Below are positions 1 through 8,666 of a stretch of DNA of 24,482 bases, one piece after another (the stretch's first letter is position 1; each line of letters opens with the position of its first letter). The translations under genes were made by a program, and so were the position numbers. The notes beneath the pieces are model-generated. The model made no database searches, had not been told where the DNA came from, and worked only from the letters and a program-made list of their open reading frames with translations. The stretch spans positions 13,819 to 38,300 of the forward strand of contig DOTV01000042.1 of the NCBI GenBank assembly GCA_003520925.1. The letters run 5' to 3'. The DNA comes from Bacteroidales bacterium (GTDB lineage: Bacteria; Bacteroidota; Bacteroidia; Bacteroidales; VadinHA17).

Positions 1-1206
1 TTCATAGTTTTTACATGCTTCTTTGGCATTGGATTTTTCGTATATGTTGCACTCTGGATTGCAGTTCCGTCAGCTCAGTCAGATCCTCAGAAGAGAGAAA
101 TGTATGGAAGGGATGACTTCCGTTCAGCAAGACAGAAAATGAACCCGGGATATTCCCTCGTATCAGGTGATCCGTCACATACATCCCCGGGACAGGCTGT
201 TTCCGGAGTAGGGAATGCCTTTAACGAAGTGTTCAGGGCTATTGGTAAAGTACTGTTCATAATACTTCGCGTATTCCTGATCCTGACAGGAATAACTTTT
301 GTCCTTTGCGGGTTCATTGCCCTTGTTTCGTTCATAATGGTATTCTTTTTCCATTACCCCGGGTATTTCTCGACGCACTCTTTTGGAGTAAATCTATTTT
401 ACTTGCCTGATTTCCTGAACTATATTGTTAATCCTGCAATTGCTCCCTGGATCCTTGTGCTCACCTTTATTGTAATTCTTATGCCGCTTCTGGCGCTTAT
501 CTACTGGGGTGTAAAAATGATTTTCTGGTTTAAGGCAAAAGACGGGATCTTCAGCCTTGCGGGTCTTGTGATCTGGGTGGTCTGCGTTGCTGCTCTTTCC
601 CTCCTGCTGTTTAATGAAGGCATATCCTATGCTGAAACAGCCAAAACAGAATCGGAAGAGGTAATCGAAAAAGCTCCTGCGAACCTATATATCCTGGCTG
701 ATCGTACAGTAGCTGATCTGCATTATGATAAAGAGATCTCCTTCGACGAGGATGATTATAACGTCTTTTTTATTGACGATAACAAGGGATTATTCATCGC
801 ATCAGGTCTTAACATAAACAATTCCGACGATAATACGGTAAGAGTTAACATCAGAAAGCGTTCGGCGGGCCGGAGCAGAATTGACGCTGCCAGGAAAGCA
901 GAGGGTCTGGCTTATAACTGGAAAATCTCCGGTGATACAATTTTTATTGATGAGTATTTCACTATTCCGGCAAATACAAAATGGTCCTTTGATAATGTAA
1001 GAGTTAACCTGTACATCCCTGAGGGAACTGAAGTCCATTTCGATAAAACAACCGAGAACATGTTCCGCAGACAGCATTATTATGACGATGACTGGAACTG
1101 GAGTTGGGATGGAGAGTCCAAAGAGATGGTCAGATCCAACAGAGGAAATAATCAATGGATTATGACAGAAGATGGTCTGAAAAGATCGTCTGACAAAGAA
1201 AAATAA
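1..1206 (+). CDS. PspC domain-containing membrane protein (5' truncated by window edge)
   Basis: The reading frame is open from base 1, so the first ATG at 100 is internal and the gene begins outside the window; 401 residues are visible. The first ~23 residues end in an ALWIAVP segment, matching the end of a PspC domain (phage shock protein C family), whose second helix typically closes with a W-hydrophobic-P motif. Three further hydrophobic blocks follow (about residues 83-120, 148-173 and 183-205), then a soluble C-terminal region from about 215 that is acidic and beta-prone. PspC fused to extra helices and an adhesin-like C-terminal domain is a common Bacteroidota layout. PspC proteins are tied to membrane-stress responses; the role here is inferred. 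The C-terminus is low-complexity (DDDWNWSWDGE) and charged. A strong terminator lies 95 bases downstream. Confidence 0.85.
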   Translation, partial: FIVFTCFFGIGFFVYVALWIAVPSAQSDPQKREMYGRDDFRSARQKMNPGYSLVSGDPSHTSPGQAVSGVGNAFNEVFRAIGKVLFIILRVFLILTGITFVLCGFIALVSFIMVFFFHYPGYFSTHSFGVNLFYLPDFLNYIVNPAIAPWILVLTFIVILMPLLALIYWGVKMIFWFKAKDGIFSLAGLVIWVVCVAALSLLLFNEGISYAETAKTESEEVIEKAPANLYILADRTVADLHYDKEISFDEDDYNVFFIDDNKGLFIASGLNINNSDDNTVRVNIRKRSAGRSRIDAARKAEGLAYNWKISGDTIFIDEYFTIPANTKWSFDNVRVNLYIPEGTEVHFDKTTENMFRRQHYYDDDWNWSWDGESKEMVRSNRGNNQWIMTEDGLKRSSDKEK

Positions 1207-1301
1207 AATGTGTATGTATTTATAACCGGTATCAGACACCCCGAAGCCAGCAACATGATTTAACCAGTTTCTTGTTTTTCATTCCTGATATCTTCATGAC
1301 G

Positions 1302-1334
1302 ATCCGGTATCCATTAATGGATGCCGGATTTTTT
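1302..1334 (+). terminator. Rho-independent terminator after the PspC gene
   Basis: A near-perfect hairpin at 1302-1329 has arms ATCCGGTATCCAT and ATGGATGCCGGAT, with one T-G wobble and a very tight loop. It is followed directly by a run of six T's ending at 1334. It sits 95 bases after the PspC stop and about 100 before the next start, so it should end the upstream transcript. The rest of 1207-1430 shows no convincing ORF. Confidence 0.75.
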
Positions 1335-1430
1335 AATTAGGTTAATATTGTGTTAAATATTGGAAATCATTTTCCTGTTTCCGGTTATTTACTTAATTTC
1401 ATAGTCATTTTTAACTAACCATATTATGCC

Positions 1431-2723
1431 ATGAAAAGATATATTCTTATTGTTTTGCTTGTATTGCCTTTTATCGGGGGATATGCCCAGGAAACTCCAA
1501 CAAAATCTGATACTTTGCGTAAAGATGCACTTAATGTATTTATGGAAAGTTCAGATTATGTCTTTGAACAACACACTGATTATATTCACAGGGAGATACC
1601 TTATGTTAATTATGTCAGGGATATCAGGGATGCAGGCGTATATATAATTCCAACAAGGCAGAGGACCGGATCGGGAGGCTTTGAAAATACATGTTTTCTT
1701 GTTGGCCAGCATCAGTTTGCAGGTATGCGCGACACATTGGTTTTCCTTACAACTCCCGATGAAACAACTGAAGGGTACAGGCAGAAAATGGTCAATACTC
1801 TAAAAATGGGCCTTATGAGATATGTTGCCAGAACCCCGCTTTCAAAATATATGAACATTTCCTTCAGTGAACCATTATCTGAAACCGTCTCGACTGATAA
1901 ATGGAACAGCTGGGTTTTTAAAGGTTCTTTCAACGGTTACCTTAATGGACAGAAAACGTATAATTCAAGCTATCTTTCAGGAAATATTTCGGGAAGCAGG
2001 ATCACCGAAAAATGGAAAATAAATTTAAATGCAAGTTATTATACTAACAACTCCAAATATATTATCGACGAAGATGTCATTAAGAGTCATTCCGATTCGA
2101 AATACCTTACTGCACTTATAGTAAAAAGTTTATCGGATCACTGGTCATTTGGAGGTTCAACATCATTGGGTTCTTCAAGTTACAGTAATAAGAGGTTGTA
2201 TTTTAATCTTATGCCGGGAATAGAATATGATCTGTTCCCATATTCCGAATCGACAAGGAGGCAATTAAGAATTTTGTATTCAGCCGGATTAAGCTTTGTA
2301 AATTATACTGATTCAACAATTTATGACAAGATAAAAGAAAACCTCTGGCTTCATACACTTTCAGCATCATATGAAATTGTACAAAAATGGGGGTCAATTG
2401 ATTTCACAATGTCTTACAGTAATTATTTCCACGACTGGTCAAAAAACAATCTGTCAGTCGACGGGTACCTTAACCTGAGGATCGCCAAAGGATTGAATGT
2501 TAATTTCGGAGTAGGTGCTTCACTGATCCACGACCAGCTGAGCCTCGTCAAGCAGGATCTTACCTATGATGAAATCCTGTTGCAGAGGAAAGAGATAGCA
2601 AGCCAGTACCAGTATTTTACAAGCTTCGGATTCTCCTATACCTTCGGATCGATTTACAACAATGTTGTAAATCCAAGATTTGGCAACAGCGGTGGTGGAG
2701 GAATGATGATTATAATGAATTAG
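1431..2723 (+). CDS. Predicted outer-membrane beta-barrel-like protein of unknown function
   Basis: The 430-residue product has a clear signal peptide (MKRYILIVLLVLPFIGGYAQ, cleavage probably after the AQ near residue 20). Residues ~40-140 form a mixed region with IHREIPYVNYVRDIRDA and a KMVNTLKMGLMRYVARTPL stretch. From ~155 onward the sequence consists of alternating aromatic/polar strands (WNSWVFKGSFNGYLNG, KWKINLNASYYTN, HWSFGGSTSLGSSS), as in an outer-membrane barrel. The last strand (YFTSFGFSYTFGS) is followed by a Gly/Met-rich tail (GNSGGGGMMIIMN). I recognise the style as a conserved Bacteroidota hypothetical but cannot name a family. The TPR gene starts 59 bases later on the same strand with no terminator between, so the two may be co-transcribed and work together at the envelope. 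A barrel without strand modelling remains an inference. Confidence 0.8.
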   Translation: MKRYILIVLLVLPFIGGYAQETPTKSDTLRKDALNVFMESSDYVFEQHTDYIHREIPYVNYVRDIRDAGVYIIPTRQRTGSGGFENTCFLVGQHQFAGMRDTLVFLTTPDETTEGYRQKMVNTLKMGLMRYVARTPLSKYMNISFSEPLSETVSTDKWNSWVFKGSFNGYLNGQKTYNSSYLSGNISGSRITEKWKINLNASYYTNNSKYIIDEDVIKSHSDSKYLTALIVKSLSDHWSFGGSTSLGSSSYSNKRLYFNLMPGIEYDLFPYSESTRRQLRILYSAGLSFVNYTDSTIYDKIKENLWLHTLSASYEIVQKWGSIDFTMSYSNYFHDWSKNNLSVDGYLNLRIAKGLNVNFGVGASLIHDQLSLVKQDLTYDEILLQRKEIASQYQYFTSFGFSYTFGSIYNNVVNPRFGNSGGGGMMIIMN

Positions 2724-2782
2724 ACGGAGCATTTAGCCGGGTCATTTTATTTGCGGACCAATAAAATAAAATTTAGATACTG

Positions 2783-4057
2783 ATGAAAAAGACAATGCTG
2801 CTTACGTTATGCCTCTTCTTTATGATGAACCGGTTGGTACCGCAGACAAATGCAAAAAATTCAGGAATTGACCTGATGCTTGTCAGGGGTGAATATGAGA
2901 GAGCGATAGATACCTGCAAACTCATACTTGCCGCTGATAGCTTAAATCCGGAAATATATTACAAACTCGGTATTGCTTATCAAAACTCTCTGGATGAGGA
3001 ACAGTCGCTCGATTGTTACTACAAAGCATCCAGGCTTAACCCCGAAAGCAATGTTTACAATTTCTCCCTGGCAAAAGCATATTATACCCAGGGTAAATTC
3101 AGTCTGGCTGAACCCATTTTGCTTAACCTCAACTCACTGGATTCAACTAAATGGCTGTATGCATACTACTTATCCAGTATTTACATGCAGTCGGAGAAAT
3201 ATGATGATGCGCTGGACATCTATGACAGGTTCTTGTCGAATGATTCCACCAATTGTGTTTATCTCGATAAAACAGCTTTTGCATATTTAAAGGGCGGCTA
3301 TTATGATGATGCTATTAATCTGTATAACAAGTCATTATCGATAAAAAAGAAAAACCTGACAGCCATTAAAAACCTCTCCTTCCTTTATGCCTCTACAATG
3401 AACCCAGACACCGCTATACAAATTCTTACAATGGGAATAGAGATAGATTCGACCGATAAAGATCTTTATATCAGGCGGGCTCAGATCAATTATTCAAAAA
3501 ACTACACTAAACGGGCAATGGATGATTACCTGTTTCTTCTGGCATCGGGCGATTCTTCAAAATTATATCTGAAAAGAACAGGTATAGGCTATAGCTACAA
3601 TTTCCAGCCTAAAGAAGCGATCAGATATCTTCTGCTGGCATATAAGGCTGATTCTTCCGATTATGAGACATGCAGTTTCCTTGGACAATGTTATTATAAG
3701 ATAAAGGATATGAAAAGCAGTATCTATTTTTATAAGAAAGTCCAGGAGATCCTAAGGCCAATATATTCACAGGTGGGTTTAACACATTACCTGTGTGCTG
3801 ATTCACAAAGGGATAATGGCAATTACAAGGATGCAATAGACAGCTATCTCAAGGCATTTGCAATTAATTCCGATCCGAATATCAACATGATAATTGCAAA
3901 TATTTATGATGAAAAATTAAATAACAAAGGGAGAGCAATTTCATATTATCAGAGGTTTCTGAATTCTCAGAAAAGTTCAAAAATGAAGTTCCCACCAGCC
4001 TATATTGAGAAAATTGAGAAACGGTTGGAATACTTGAAAAAGAGTCCTGTAAAGTGA
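2783..4057 (+). CDS. Secreted tetratricopeptide repeat protein
   Basis: The 424-residue product has an N-terminal signal-like segment (residues 1-24). Nearly all the rest is helical repeats of the TPR type: recurring patterns such as PEIYYKLGIAYQNS, NVYNFSLAKAYYTQGKF, KWLYAYYLSSIYMQSEKYDDAL, VYLDKTAFAYLKGGYYDDAI and HYLCADSQRDNGNYKDAI, with the usual spacing of about 34 residues. About nine to ten repeats can be counted, some degenerate. TPR arrays are protein-protein interaction scaffolds; no catalytic domain is visible. The position 59 bases after a predicted outer-membrane protein suggests a periplasmic partner or assembly role for that protein, which is inference. The C-terminus is lysine-rich. 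Confidence 0.85.
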   Translation: MKKTMLLTLCLFFMMNRLVPQTNAKNSGIDLMLVRGEYERAIDTCKLILAADSLNPEIYYKLGIAYQNSLDEEQSLDCYYKASRLNPESNVYNFSLAKAYYTQGKFSLAEPILLNLNSLDSTKWLYAYYLSSIYMQSEKYDDALDIYDRFLSNDSTNCVYLDKTAFAYLKGGYYDDAINLYNKSLSIKKKNLTAIKNLSFLYASTMNPDTAIQILTMGIEIDSTDKDLYIRRAQINYSKNYTKRAMDDYLFLLASGDSSKLYLKRTGIGYSYNFQPKEAIRYLLLAYKADSSDYETCSFLGQCYYKIKDMKSSIYFYKKVQEILRPIYSQVGLTHYLCADSQRDNGNYKDAIDSYLKAFAINSDPNINMIIANIYDEKLNNKGRAISYYQRFLNSQKSSKMKFPPAYIEKIEKRLEYLKKSPVK

Positions 4058-4159
4058 CAGAACATAGAATAAGCGAAACACAATTATCTGAATATTAATT
4101 TGTTACTAGTTATACCGGACTCCGCACATAGCACAATGGACCAATTTATTTATTATACT

Positions 4160-4167
4160 TAACTTTG
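4160..4167 (+). promoter_or_regulatory. Candidate Bacteroidota -7 box upstream of the PH/glycosyltransferase operon
   Basis: TAACTTTG matches the Bacteroidota -7 consensus TAnnTTTG exactly and lies 37 bases before the ATG at 4205, in the only sizeable gap (147 bases) before this operon. No clear TTG-type -33 element is visible at the expected distance, so support rests on one box plus position. Confidence 0.35.
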
Positions 4168-4204
4168 GTTGAACAAACCTATTTTCAGACTGAATACTTA
4201 ATCC

Positions 4205-5110
4205 ATGACATCAAGAACCTACACCCAGTTTGGGATGTTCACAGTAGCAGTGTTGCTTCCAATATTGGTTTTAATGGTTATCCTTTTAGTTATAACCGGA
4301 TTTAATGATATAGTGCCGGCATTGGTAATCATATTCGTAATTGTGACTTTTCTGGTCTGCCTGCTGATCTTCTATAAACTGACAATCGAAATAGACAACT
4401 CTTATGTCGGATTCAAACTCGGCACCGGCCTTGTAAAAAAGAAGTATGCCCTCAAAGATATAGAAACCTGCAGACCGGTAAAAAATTCTGCATTTTACGG
4501 GATCGGAATCCGTCTGATACCCGAAGGATGGCTTTACAATGTATCGGGACGGTTTGCGGTAGAACTGACTTTCAAAAACAAAAAATCCAGAATCCGGATC
4601 GGAACAGATAAGCCTGAAGAAGTAGCAGAAGAAATAAATAAATTATTGAATAAGCCTGGTCTGGCACCAGCTTATGATAAAGCTTATGAATCTTCAAGTC
4701 GTTCAGGTTACTATATTTTTGCCGTGATTATTCTTTTGGGACTGATCATGCCAATAGTCCTCATAATATCAGGAAGGAAGGAAACAAATCTTGATTTCAC
4801 TGATTCATCCTTTACGATAAATGGTATTTATGGTCTGACTGTCGATTATTCAAAGATCATCAGGATTGACACAATAAGGTCTCTCCCACGGATCAGGGTC
4901 AGAACAAACGGATTTGCTCTTGGGAATACTTTAAAAGGTAATTTTAAACTCTTTGATCAGACTAAAGTCAAACTTTTTGTTGAGGCGGGTAGACCTCCGT
5001 ATATTAATATTAAGACTGATGAGACGGAACTCTATTTAAATTTTAAAGATTCTTCCAGAACAATTGAGTTATACAGAAAGATTTCAACCGCACTTAATCC
5101 GATCCCATGA
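4205..5110 (+). CDS. Membrane protein with bacterial PH-like domain(s)
   Basis: A 301-residue protein. Residues ~10-60 form two transmembrane helices. Residues ~63-150 are a beta-rich region (KLTIEIDNSYVGFKLGTGLV, ALKDIETCRPVKN, FAVELTFKNKKSRIRIGTD) ending in a helix (PEEVAEEINKLL), the topology of a bacterial PH-like domain. A third helix covers ~168-191. Residues ~195-300 repeat the same plan (FTDSSFTINGIYGLTVDYSKI ... ELYLNFKDSSRTIELYRKI), so the protein looks like two helix-plus-PH-like units. Bacterial PH-like domains are membrane-associated modules with few known ligands. The stop codon overlaps the glycosyltransferase start (ATGA, 5107-5110), indicating translational coupling. No catalytic motif is seen. 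Confidence 0.75.
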   Translation: MTSRTYTQFGMFTVAVLLPILVLMVILLVITGFNDIVPALVIIFVIVTFLVCLLIFYKLTIEIDNSYVGFKLGTGLVKKKYALKDIETCRPVKNSAFYGIGIRLIPEGWLYNVSGRFAVELTFKNKKSRIRIGTDKPEEVAEEINKLLNKPGLAPAYDKAYESSSRSGYYIFAVIILLGLIMPIVLIISGRKETNLDFTDSSFTINGIYGLTVDYSKIIRIDTIRSLPRIRVRTNGFALGNTLKGNFKLFDQTKVKLFVEAGRPPYINIKTDETELYLNFKDSSRTIELYRKISTALNPIP

Positions 5111-6300
5111 AAATCGCATGTGTTGTTCTTGGTACAAGAGGCGATGTTCAACCAATGGTAGCCCTTTCAAAAGGTCTTATGAAAAAAGGCCATGATGTTA
5201 CAATATTTGCTCCGCCTGAAAATGAAGAGCTGGTCAGGTTAAATAATTGCAGGTTCGTTTCATTCGGACCAGGTATTAAAAAGGCTGTCGGTGAAAAGCC
5301 TGAAAAACAGAAGGGAGGCGTTGCAGCTACAATTTCTCTAAAAGAAGGGAAAAAGCTTATCGGAGATCAGATAAACCTTCTTCCCGGTTTAATTAAAAAT
5401 ACAGATCTCGTATTGGGTGCAGGAATAGTAATTGGAGTTGCGACTGCGGCAGATGTTCTGAAAGTCCCGTACCGTTTTGTGGCTCTTTATCCAATTATTC
5501 TGGGGACAACTCATGATGATCCTTTGAAAAACCGCATTATGTTCGGTTTCGGAAGATCAATGATGAATATACTAATCAGAGGCTTCATAAATAGAAAAAG
5601 GAATAAGCTGGGGTTACAGCCAATAAAGGATGTCTGGTCGCACTGGCTTGGTGAAAATGTCATTCTAGCCTGCGATAAGGAAATAATTGCTGCCCGCAAA
5701 AGGGTGGCATTCCCTTTTACTCAAACCGGTTTTATGCTTTTGCCGTCAAAGAACAATCTGCCTGAAAATGTTAATACTTTTATAAATTCAGGGAAGCCTC
5801 CTGTTTATATAGGATTTGGAAGTAATCCTATCGCCGACAGGGATAAATACAGCAAGATGTTTGAGAAGGTGAGGGAATTAACAGGTCAGAGGTTCATTAT
5901 ATCTAAAGGATGGGCAAGCTTCCCGGATACTGATTCCAGGGATATCATGTTCGTCGATGAGATGCCGTTTGAATTCCTGTTTCCGAAAATGACAGCTGCA
6001 GTCTATCATGGCGGAACAGGAACCATGGCCGCATTACTCAGGGCAGGTATCCCCCAGGCCGCATTCCCCTTCATGGGAGATCAGTTTATGAACCGCGATC
6101 AGATTGTTAAACTTGGGTTAGGTCCCAAAACATGCAATTTCAAGGAAATTACAGCAGAATCAATTTCAGGTGCGATCCGGGAATGTTTAACAAATGATAA
6201 TTATAAGAAAAACGCACTTGAAATGTCAGAACGGCTTAAAGATGCAAATGGGGTTGACATAACAGTTGAAGTAATCGAAAAAACAGTTACCCGCTTATGA
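5107..6300 (+). CDS. GT1-family glycosyltransferase, sterol/lipid UDP-glycosyltransferase-like
   Basis: The 397-residue product has the GT-B fold signature of family GT1. The N-terminus MKIACVVLGTRGDVQPMVAL is the hallmark of the UGT80/Atg26 sterol glucosyltransferases and of related macrolide/rhamnosyl transferases. The C-terminal nucleotide-sugar site is present as YHGGTGTMAALLRAGIPQ with His at about residue 301, followed by PFMGDQFMNRDQ with Asp325-Gln326, which in this family contacts the sugar. The length (~400) is normal for a stand-alone enzyme. The likely reaction is transfer of a hexose from a UDP- or dTDP-sugar to a lipid or other hydrophobic acceptor; the acceptor cannot be read from sequence. 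There is no signal peptide, so it is cytoplasmic or membrane-peripheral. It overlaps both neighbours by ATGA (5107-5110 and 6297-6300), both encoding membrane PH-like proteins, which suggests recruitment to the inner membrane. Confidence 0.88.
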   Translation: MKIACVVLGTRGDVQPMVALSKGLMKKGHDVTIFAPPENEELVRLNNCRFVSFGPGIKKAVGEKPEKQKGGVAATISLKEGKKLIGDQINLLPGLIKNTDLVLGAGIVIGVATAADVLKVPYRFVALYPIILGTTHDDPLKNRIMFGFGRSMMNILIRGFINRKRNKLGLQPIKDVWSHWLGENVILACDKEIIAARKRVAFPFTQTGFMLLPSKNNLPENVNTFINSGKPPVYIGFGSNPIADRDKYSKMFEKVRELTGQRFIISKGWASFPDTDSRDIMFVDEMPFEFLFPKMTAAVYHGGTGTMAALLRAGIPQAAFPFMGDQFMNRDQIVKLGLGPKTCNFKEITAESISGAIRECLTNDNYKKNALEMSERLKDANGVDITVEVIEKTVTRL

Positions 6301-6797
6301 AAACATATTCGTATAACCTTTTCCCTAAACCGCTGGTAGTGACCGGGTATGGCCTGATAATACTAGCGTTTGTTTTACTGATTGTGAACCTGAATTCGGG
6401 TAAAAGTGAAGATCTCCCGAATGAGCTTGTCTCTTCAATTGCAATTGTTTTTATCGGATTGGTTCTAATTTCATTCCGATCAAGAATAGTTATCAATTAT
6501 AAATCGGATATTGTAATCAGGGAATCGGATCTTTTAGGTATATCACTGTCAAATGAAAAAATCCAGATCCCTCATGGTTGTGATAAGATCTTCATAAAGG
6601 AAAAGAACAAAACCGGAACCGGCTATTACAGGGCAGTTCTGCCTGTGAACTACAAGTTTAAATCGTATGATATGTTCTTTCATTCAGATAAAGGAGTGGT
6701 CAGACTGCTGAATACTGATTGCAACAGAGCAATAAAAATTGCAGAGTTTTTTAAGGCAAATCTGAAACTTGACTATATCCTTGAATTAACACAATAG
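6297..6797 (+). CDS. Small membrane protein, PH-like
   Basis: A 166-residue protein with two N-terminal hydrophobic segments (about residues 13-32 and 43-60), then a soluble, beta-rich part of roughly 100 residues (RIVINYKSDIVIRESDLLGISLSNEKIQIP, RAVLPVNYKFKSYDMFFHS) ending in a helix (CNRAIKIAEFFKANLKL). The plan resembles one half of the 4205-5110 protein, so I read it as another membrane-anchored PH-like module, though similarity is by layout only. It overlaps the glycosyltransferase stop by four bases and is followed by the DUF4180 gene after 21 bases. Confidence 0.7.
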   Translation: MKTYSYNLFPKPLVVTGYGLIILAFVLLIVNLNSGKSEDLPNELVSSIAIVFIGLVLISFRSRIVINYKSDIVIRESDLLGISLSNEKIQIPHGCDKIFIKEKNKTGTGYYRAVLPVNYKFKSYDMFFHSDKGVVRLLNTDCNRAIKIAEFFKANLKLDYILELTQ

Positions 6798-6818
6798 TTT
6801 TTAAAATGCATTTAGTTA

Positions 6819-7187
6819 ATGGCAACTGAAATTAAATACCATTTAACCGCCGGGGGCAGGAAAATAGCTGAGATTATTCCCGGAGCTGAAATAATTACCG
6901 GTCCGGATGATGTTCTTGATCTTATGGCTGAAGCCCGGCTTTATGATAGCGGAAGCATGATCATTCATAAAAAAAATCTTCACCCTGACTTCTTTGATCT
7001 CAAAACAAAAGTGGCTGGAGAGATTCTGCAAAAGTTCTCAAACTACAGGATGAAGCTGGCTATAGTGGGAGATTTCTTAGAATATAAAAGCAAGAGTCTC
7101 AGGGATTTTATAAGAGAAAGCAACAGAACAGGAACAATATATTTTGTTGGGTCGATTGATGAAGCTCTGACCAGACTCATTGATTAA
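6819..7187 (+). CDS. DUF4180 domain-containing protein
   Basis: A 122-residue soluble protein matching the DUF4180 family over its full length. The recognisable core is the region around LMAEARLYDSGSMIIHKKNLHPDFFDLKTKVAGEILQKF, then KLAIVGDF, SLRDFIRESN and a TIYFVGSIDEALTRL end. The family's biochemical role is unknown to me; members are short alpha/beta proteins often found alone or with regulators. It is the last gene of the plus-strand operon starting at 4205 and lies 15 bases from the convergent head-GIN gene. The product has neither a signal peptide nor membrane segments. Confidence 0.8.
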   Translation: MATEIKYHLTAGGRKIAEIIPGAEIITGPDDVLDLMAEARLYDSGSMIIHKKNLHPDFFDLKTKVAGEILQKFSNYRMKLAIVGDFLEYKSKSLRDFIRESNRTGTIYFVGSIDEALTRLID

Positions 7188-7202
7188 CTAATTTCAATTT
7201 TC

Positions 7203-7979
7203 TCAATTTTTGACAATCTTACCCGAGCCTGTAATAGTCTGGTTTATTGCCGGATTTCCTTTCAGGTAAATATTCCCGCTTCCTGATATAGCTGCAGTCA
7301 GGTTGTTCTCGACCCAGGTAAAGATATTTCCTGAACCCGAGATCGTCTCATTGGCTGTAACCAGCATGAACTGACCGGAATTAATATTTCCGCTGCCCGT
7401 AATTCTCAAATTTCCATTATTACTGCTCCCCTTTATGTCTATGTCGCCTGATCCTGCAATGAGGAAATCCGCAACCTTACATAATGCCCTGGTTATTTCA
7501 ACATTACCCGAACCATAAAGTGTAACTGAAAGGTCGTTGCAGGAGATACTGCTTATAAAGATATCACCTGATCCGCTCAGTTTTATGCTATTTGAATTTC
7601 CCGACAATGTATCTGCAATAAATGCCCCTGAACCGCTTAGTTCTATGTCTTTCAATTCAGGAGATGTAACTGTAATGACAGGTTGTTTAGTGTAATCCAG
7701 ACATATAGTCCGGGGATCTGTTCTGATCTCAAGTCTGCCATTGACAATTTCAGTAACAATATGTTCAAGCAGGTTTGATTCAGCAACAACTGTTAAACCT
7801 GGTGAATCAGCTTTTTTATATATAACATCGGCTACTGTTGAATTTTCTATATGATTGAATGCCGATGTATTTCGCGGCTGAGTCTCAAGGATCCCATTCC
7901 CGTTAATACAATTAATATCTTTAATACAGGATGCTGTTGTAACAGACATAACAAAAACCAAAATAAAGATCTTTTTCAT
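7203..7979 (-). CDS. Head GIN domain (DUF2807) lipoprotein, putative adhesin-like
   Basis: The 258-residue product starts with a lipoprotein signal (MKKIFILVFV, lipobox TASC, Cys18). The mature part is a DUF2807 beta-helix: an opening NTSAFNHIENSTVADVIYKK block, then eight GSG turns spaced roughly 17-29 residues (LSGSGAF, LSGSGDI, LYGSGNV, IAGSGDI, ITGSGNI, ISGSGNI twice, ITGSGKI), each rung ending in a G-S-G-x-I turn. This family is abundant in Bacteroidota and is described as putative auto-transporter adhesin; no function is firmly shown. The repeat is visible in DNA as degenerate copies but is coding. It is convergent with the DUF4180 gene and is preceded by a candidate promoter at 8073-8104. 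Confidence 0.88.
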   Translation of the reverse strand: MKKIFILVFVMSVTTASCIKDINCINGNGILETQPRNTSAFNHIENSTVADVIYKKADSPGLTVVAESNLLEHIVTEIVNGRLEIRTDPRTICLDYTKQPVITVTSPELKDIELSGSGAFIADTLSGNSNSIKLSGSGDIFISSISCNDLSVTLYGSGNVEITRALCKVADFLIAGSGDIDIKGSSNNGNLRITGSGNINSGQFMLVTANETISGSGNIFTWVENNLTAAISGSGNIYLKGNPAINQTITGSGKIVKN

Positions 7980-8072
7980 TCTTTATTACATTTTTTAAAC
8001 TCCAATTAACTAAACAATTATGATTCCAAAAGGTTATATTACGAATTAATTTTTTTTATTTTTACTTACCGG

Positions 8073-8104
8073 CAAAGTTAAAATCAAGAAGCGTTCAAAA
8101 TCAA
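8073..8104 (-). promoter_or_regulatory. Candidate promoter for the head-GIN lipoprotein gene
   Basis: On the minus strand TAACTTTG (8080 down to 8073) matches the Bacteroidota -7 consensus TAnnTTTG, and a TTG (8104-8102) lies 21 bases upstream as a possible -33 element. A start site near 8066 would give a leader of about 85 bases before the ATG at 7979. The pair of boxes is more than chance position alone, but such AT-rich motifs are common. Confidence 0.35.
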
Positions 8105-8113
8105 GTTTATTTT

Positions 8114-8548
8114 ATGGAAAAAATCAAAGTTTTTAAAGGGAAGAGCGGACTAGCCAAGTTTTTGGTGATATTTGGAAGCATTTTTACACTGCTGGGACTG
8201 GTACTGTTTACCAAATATGCGATTGCCGGATTCAATTTTAAATTCCCTTCAGGGGACTGGAACTCGGTCATGTTTACCATTCAGGGAATCCTGTTCATCA
8301 TAATGGGCGGCGCTTATCTGAAAAGCAGGAAGTATTTCATTGAATGGGATGAGAAAGAATTAAGATTTCTGCTTCCTGATAACAAGAGAGTGGAAGCAAT
8401 AAAAATTGATGAAATAGAATCTGTCAGAATAAAGCTTTTTGAAATTGAGCTTAAAATGAATACCGGAGTAAGAACCCTTAATCTTGAAAACCTTCAGTTT
8501 GAGGATATTAAAAAGGTCAAGGAGAAGTTTGAAAAGATTCAAAGCTAA
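8114..8548 (+). CDS. Small membrane protein, possibly PH-like, unknown function
   Basis: A 144-residue protein with two hydrophobic segments (about residues 14-36 and 53-71), followed by a soluble region of ~70 residues (YFIEWDEKELRFLLPDNKRVEAIKIDEIESVRIKLFEIELKM) with alternating strands and a C-terminal helix rich in Lys/Glu. The layout, two helices then strands then a helix, resembles the PH-like modules encoded at 4205-5110 and 6297-6797, but it stands alone. It is convergent with the kinase-like gene; the 118 bases between them hold no clear terminator or gene. Confidence 0.7.
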   Translation: MEKIKVFKGKSGLAKFLVIFGSIFTLLGLVLFTKYAIAGFNFKFPSGDWNSVMFTIQGILFIIMGGAYLKSRKYFIEWDEKELRFLLPDNKRVEAIKIDEIESVRIKLFEIELKMNTGVRTLNLENLQFEDIKKVKEKFEKIQS

Positions 8549-8666
8549 GTACTGGATTATTCAATCCGCTTTATCCGGCTAACAATGACAGTTGGGTTTC
8601 TAGATGATGGAACTGGATCTGCTTTATGAACCACGGAGCGGTTCCAAAGTGAATAGTCTGATCAGA

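Noticed and set aside
7222..7650. Regularly spaced short repeats that could suggest a CRISPR or tandem array
   Set aside because: They are degenerate codons for the GSG turns of a DUF2807 beta-helix and stay in frame within an intact gene.
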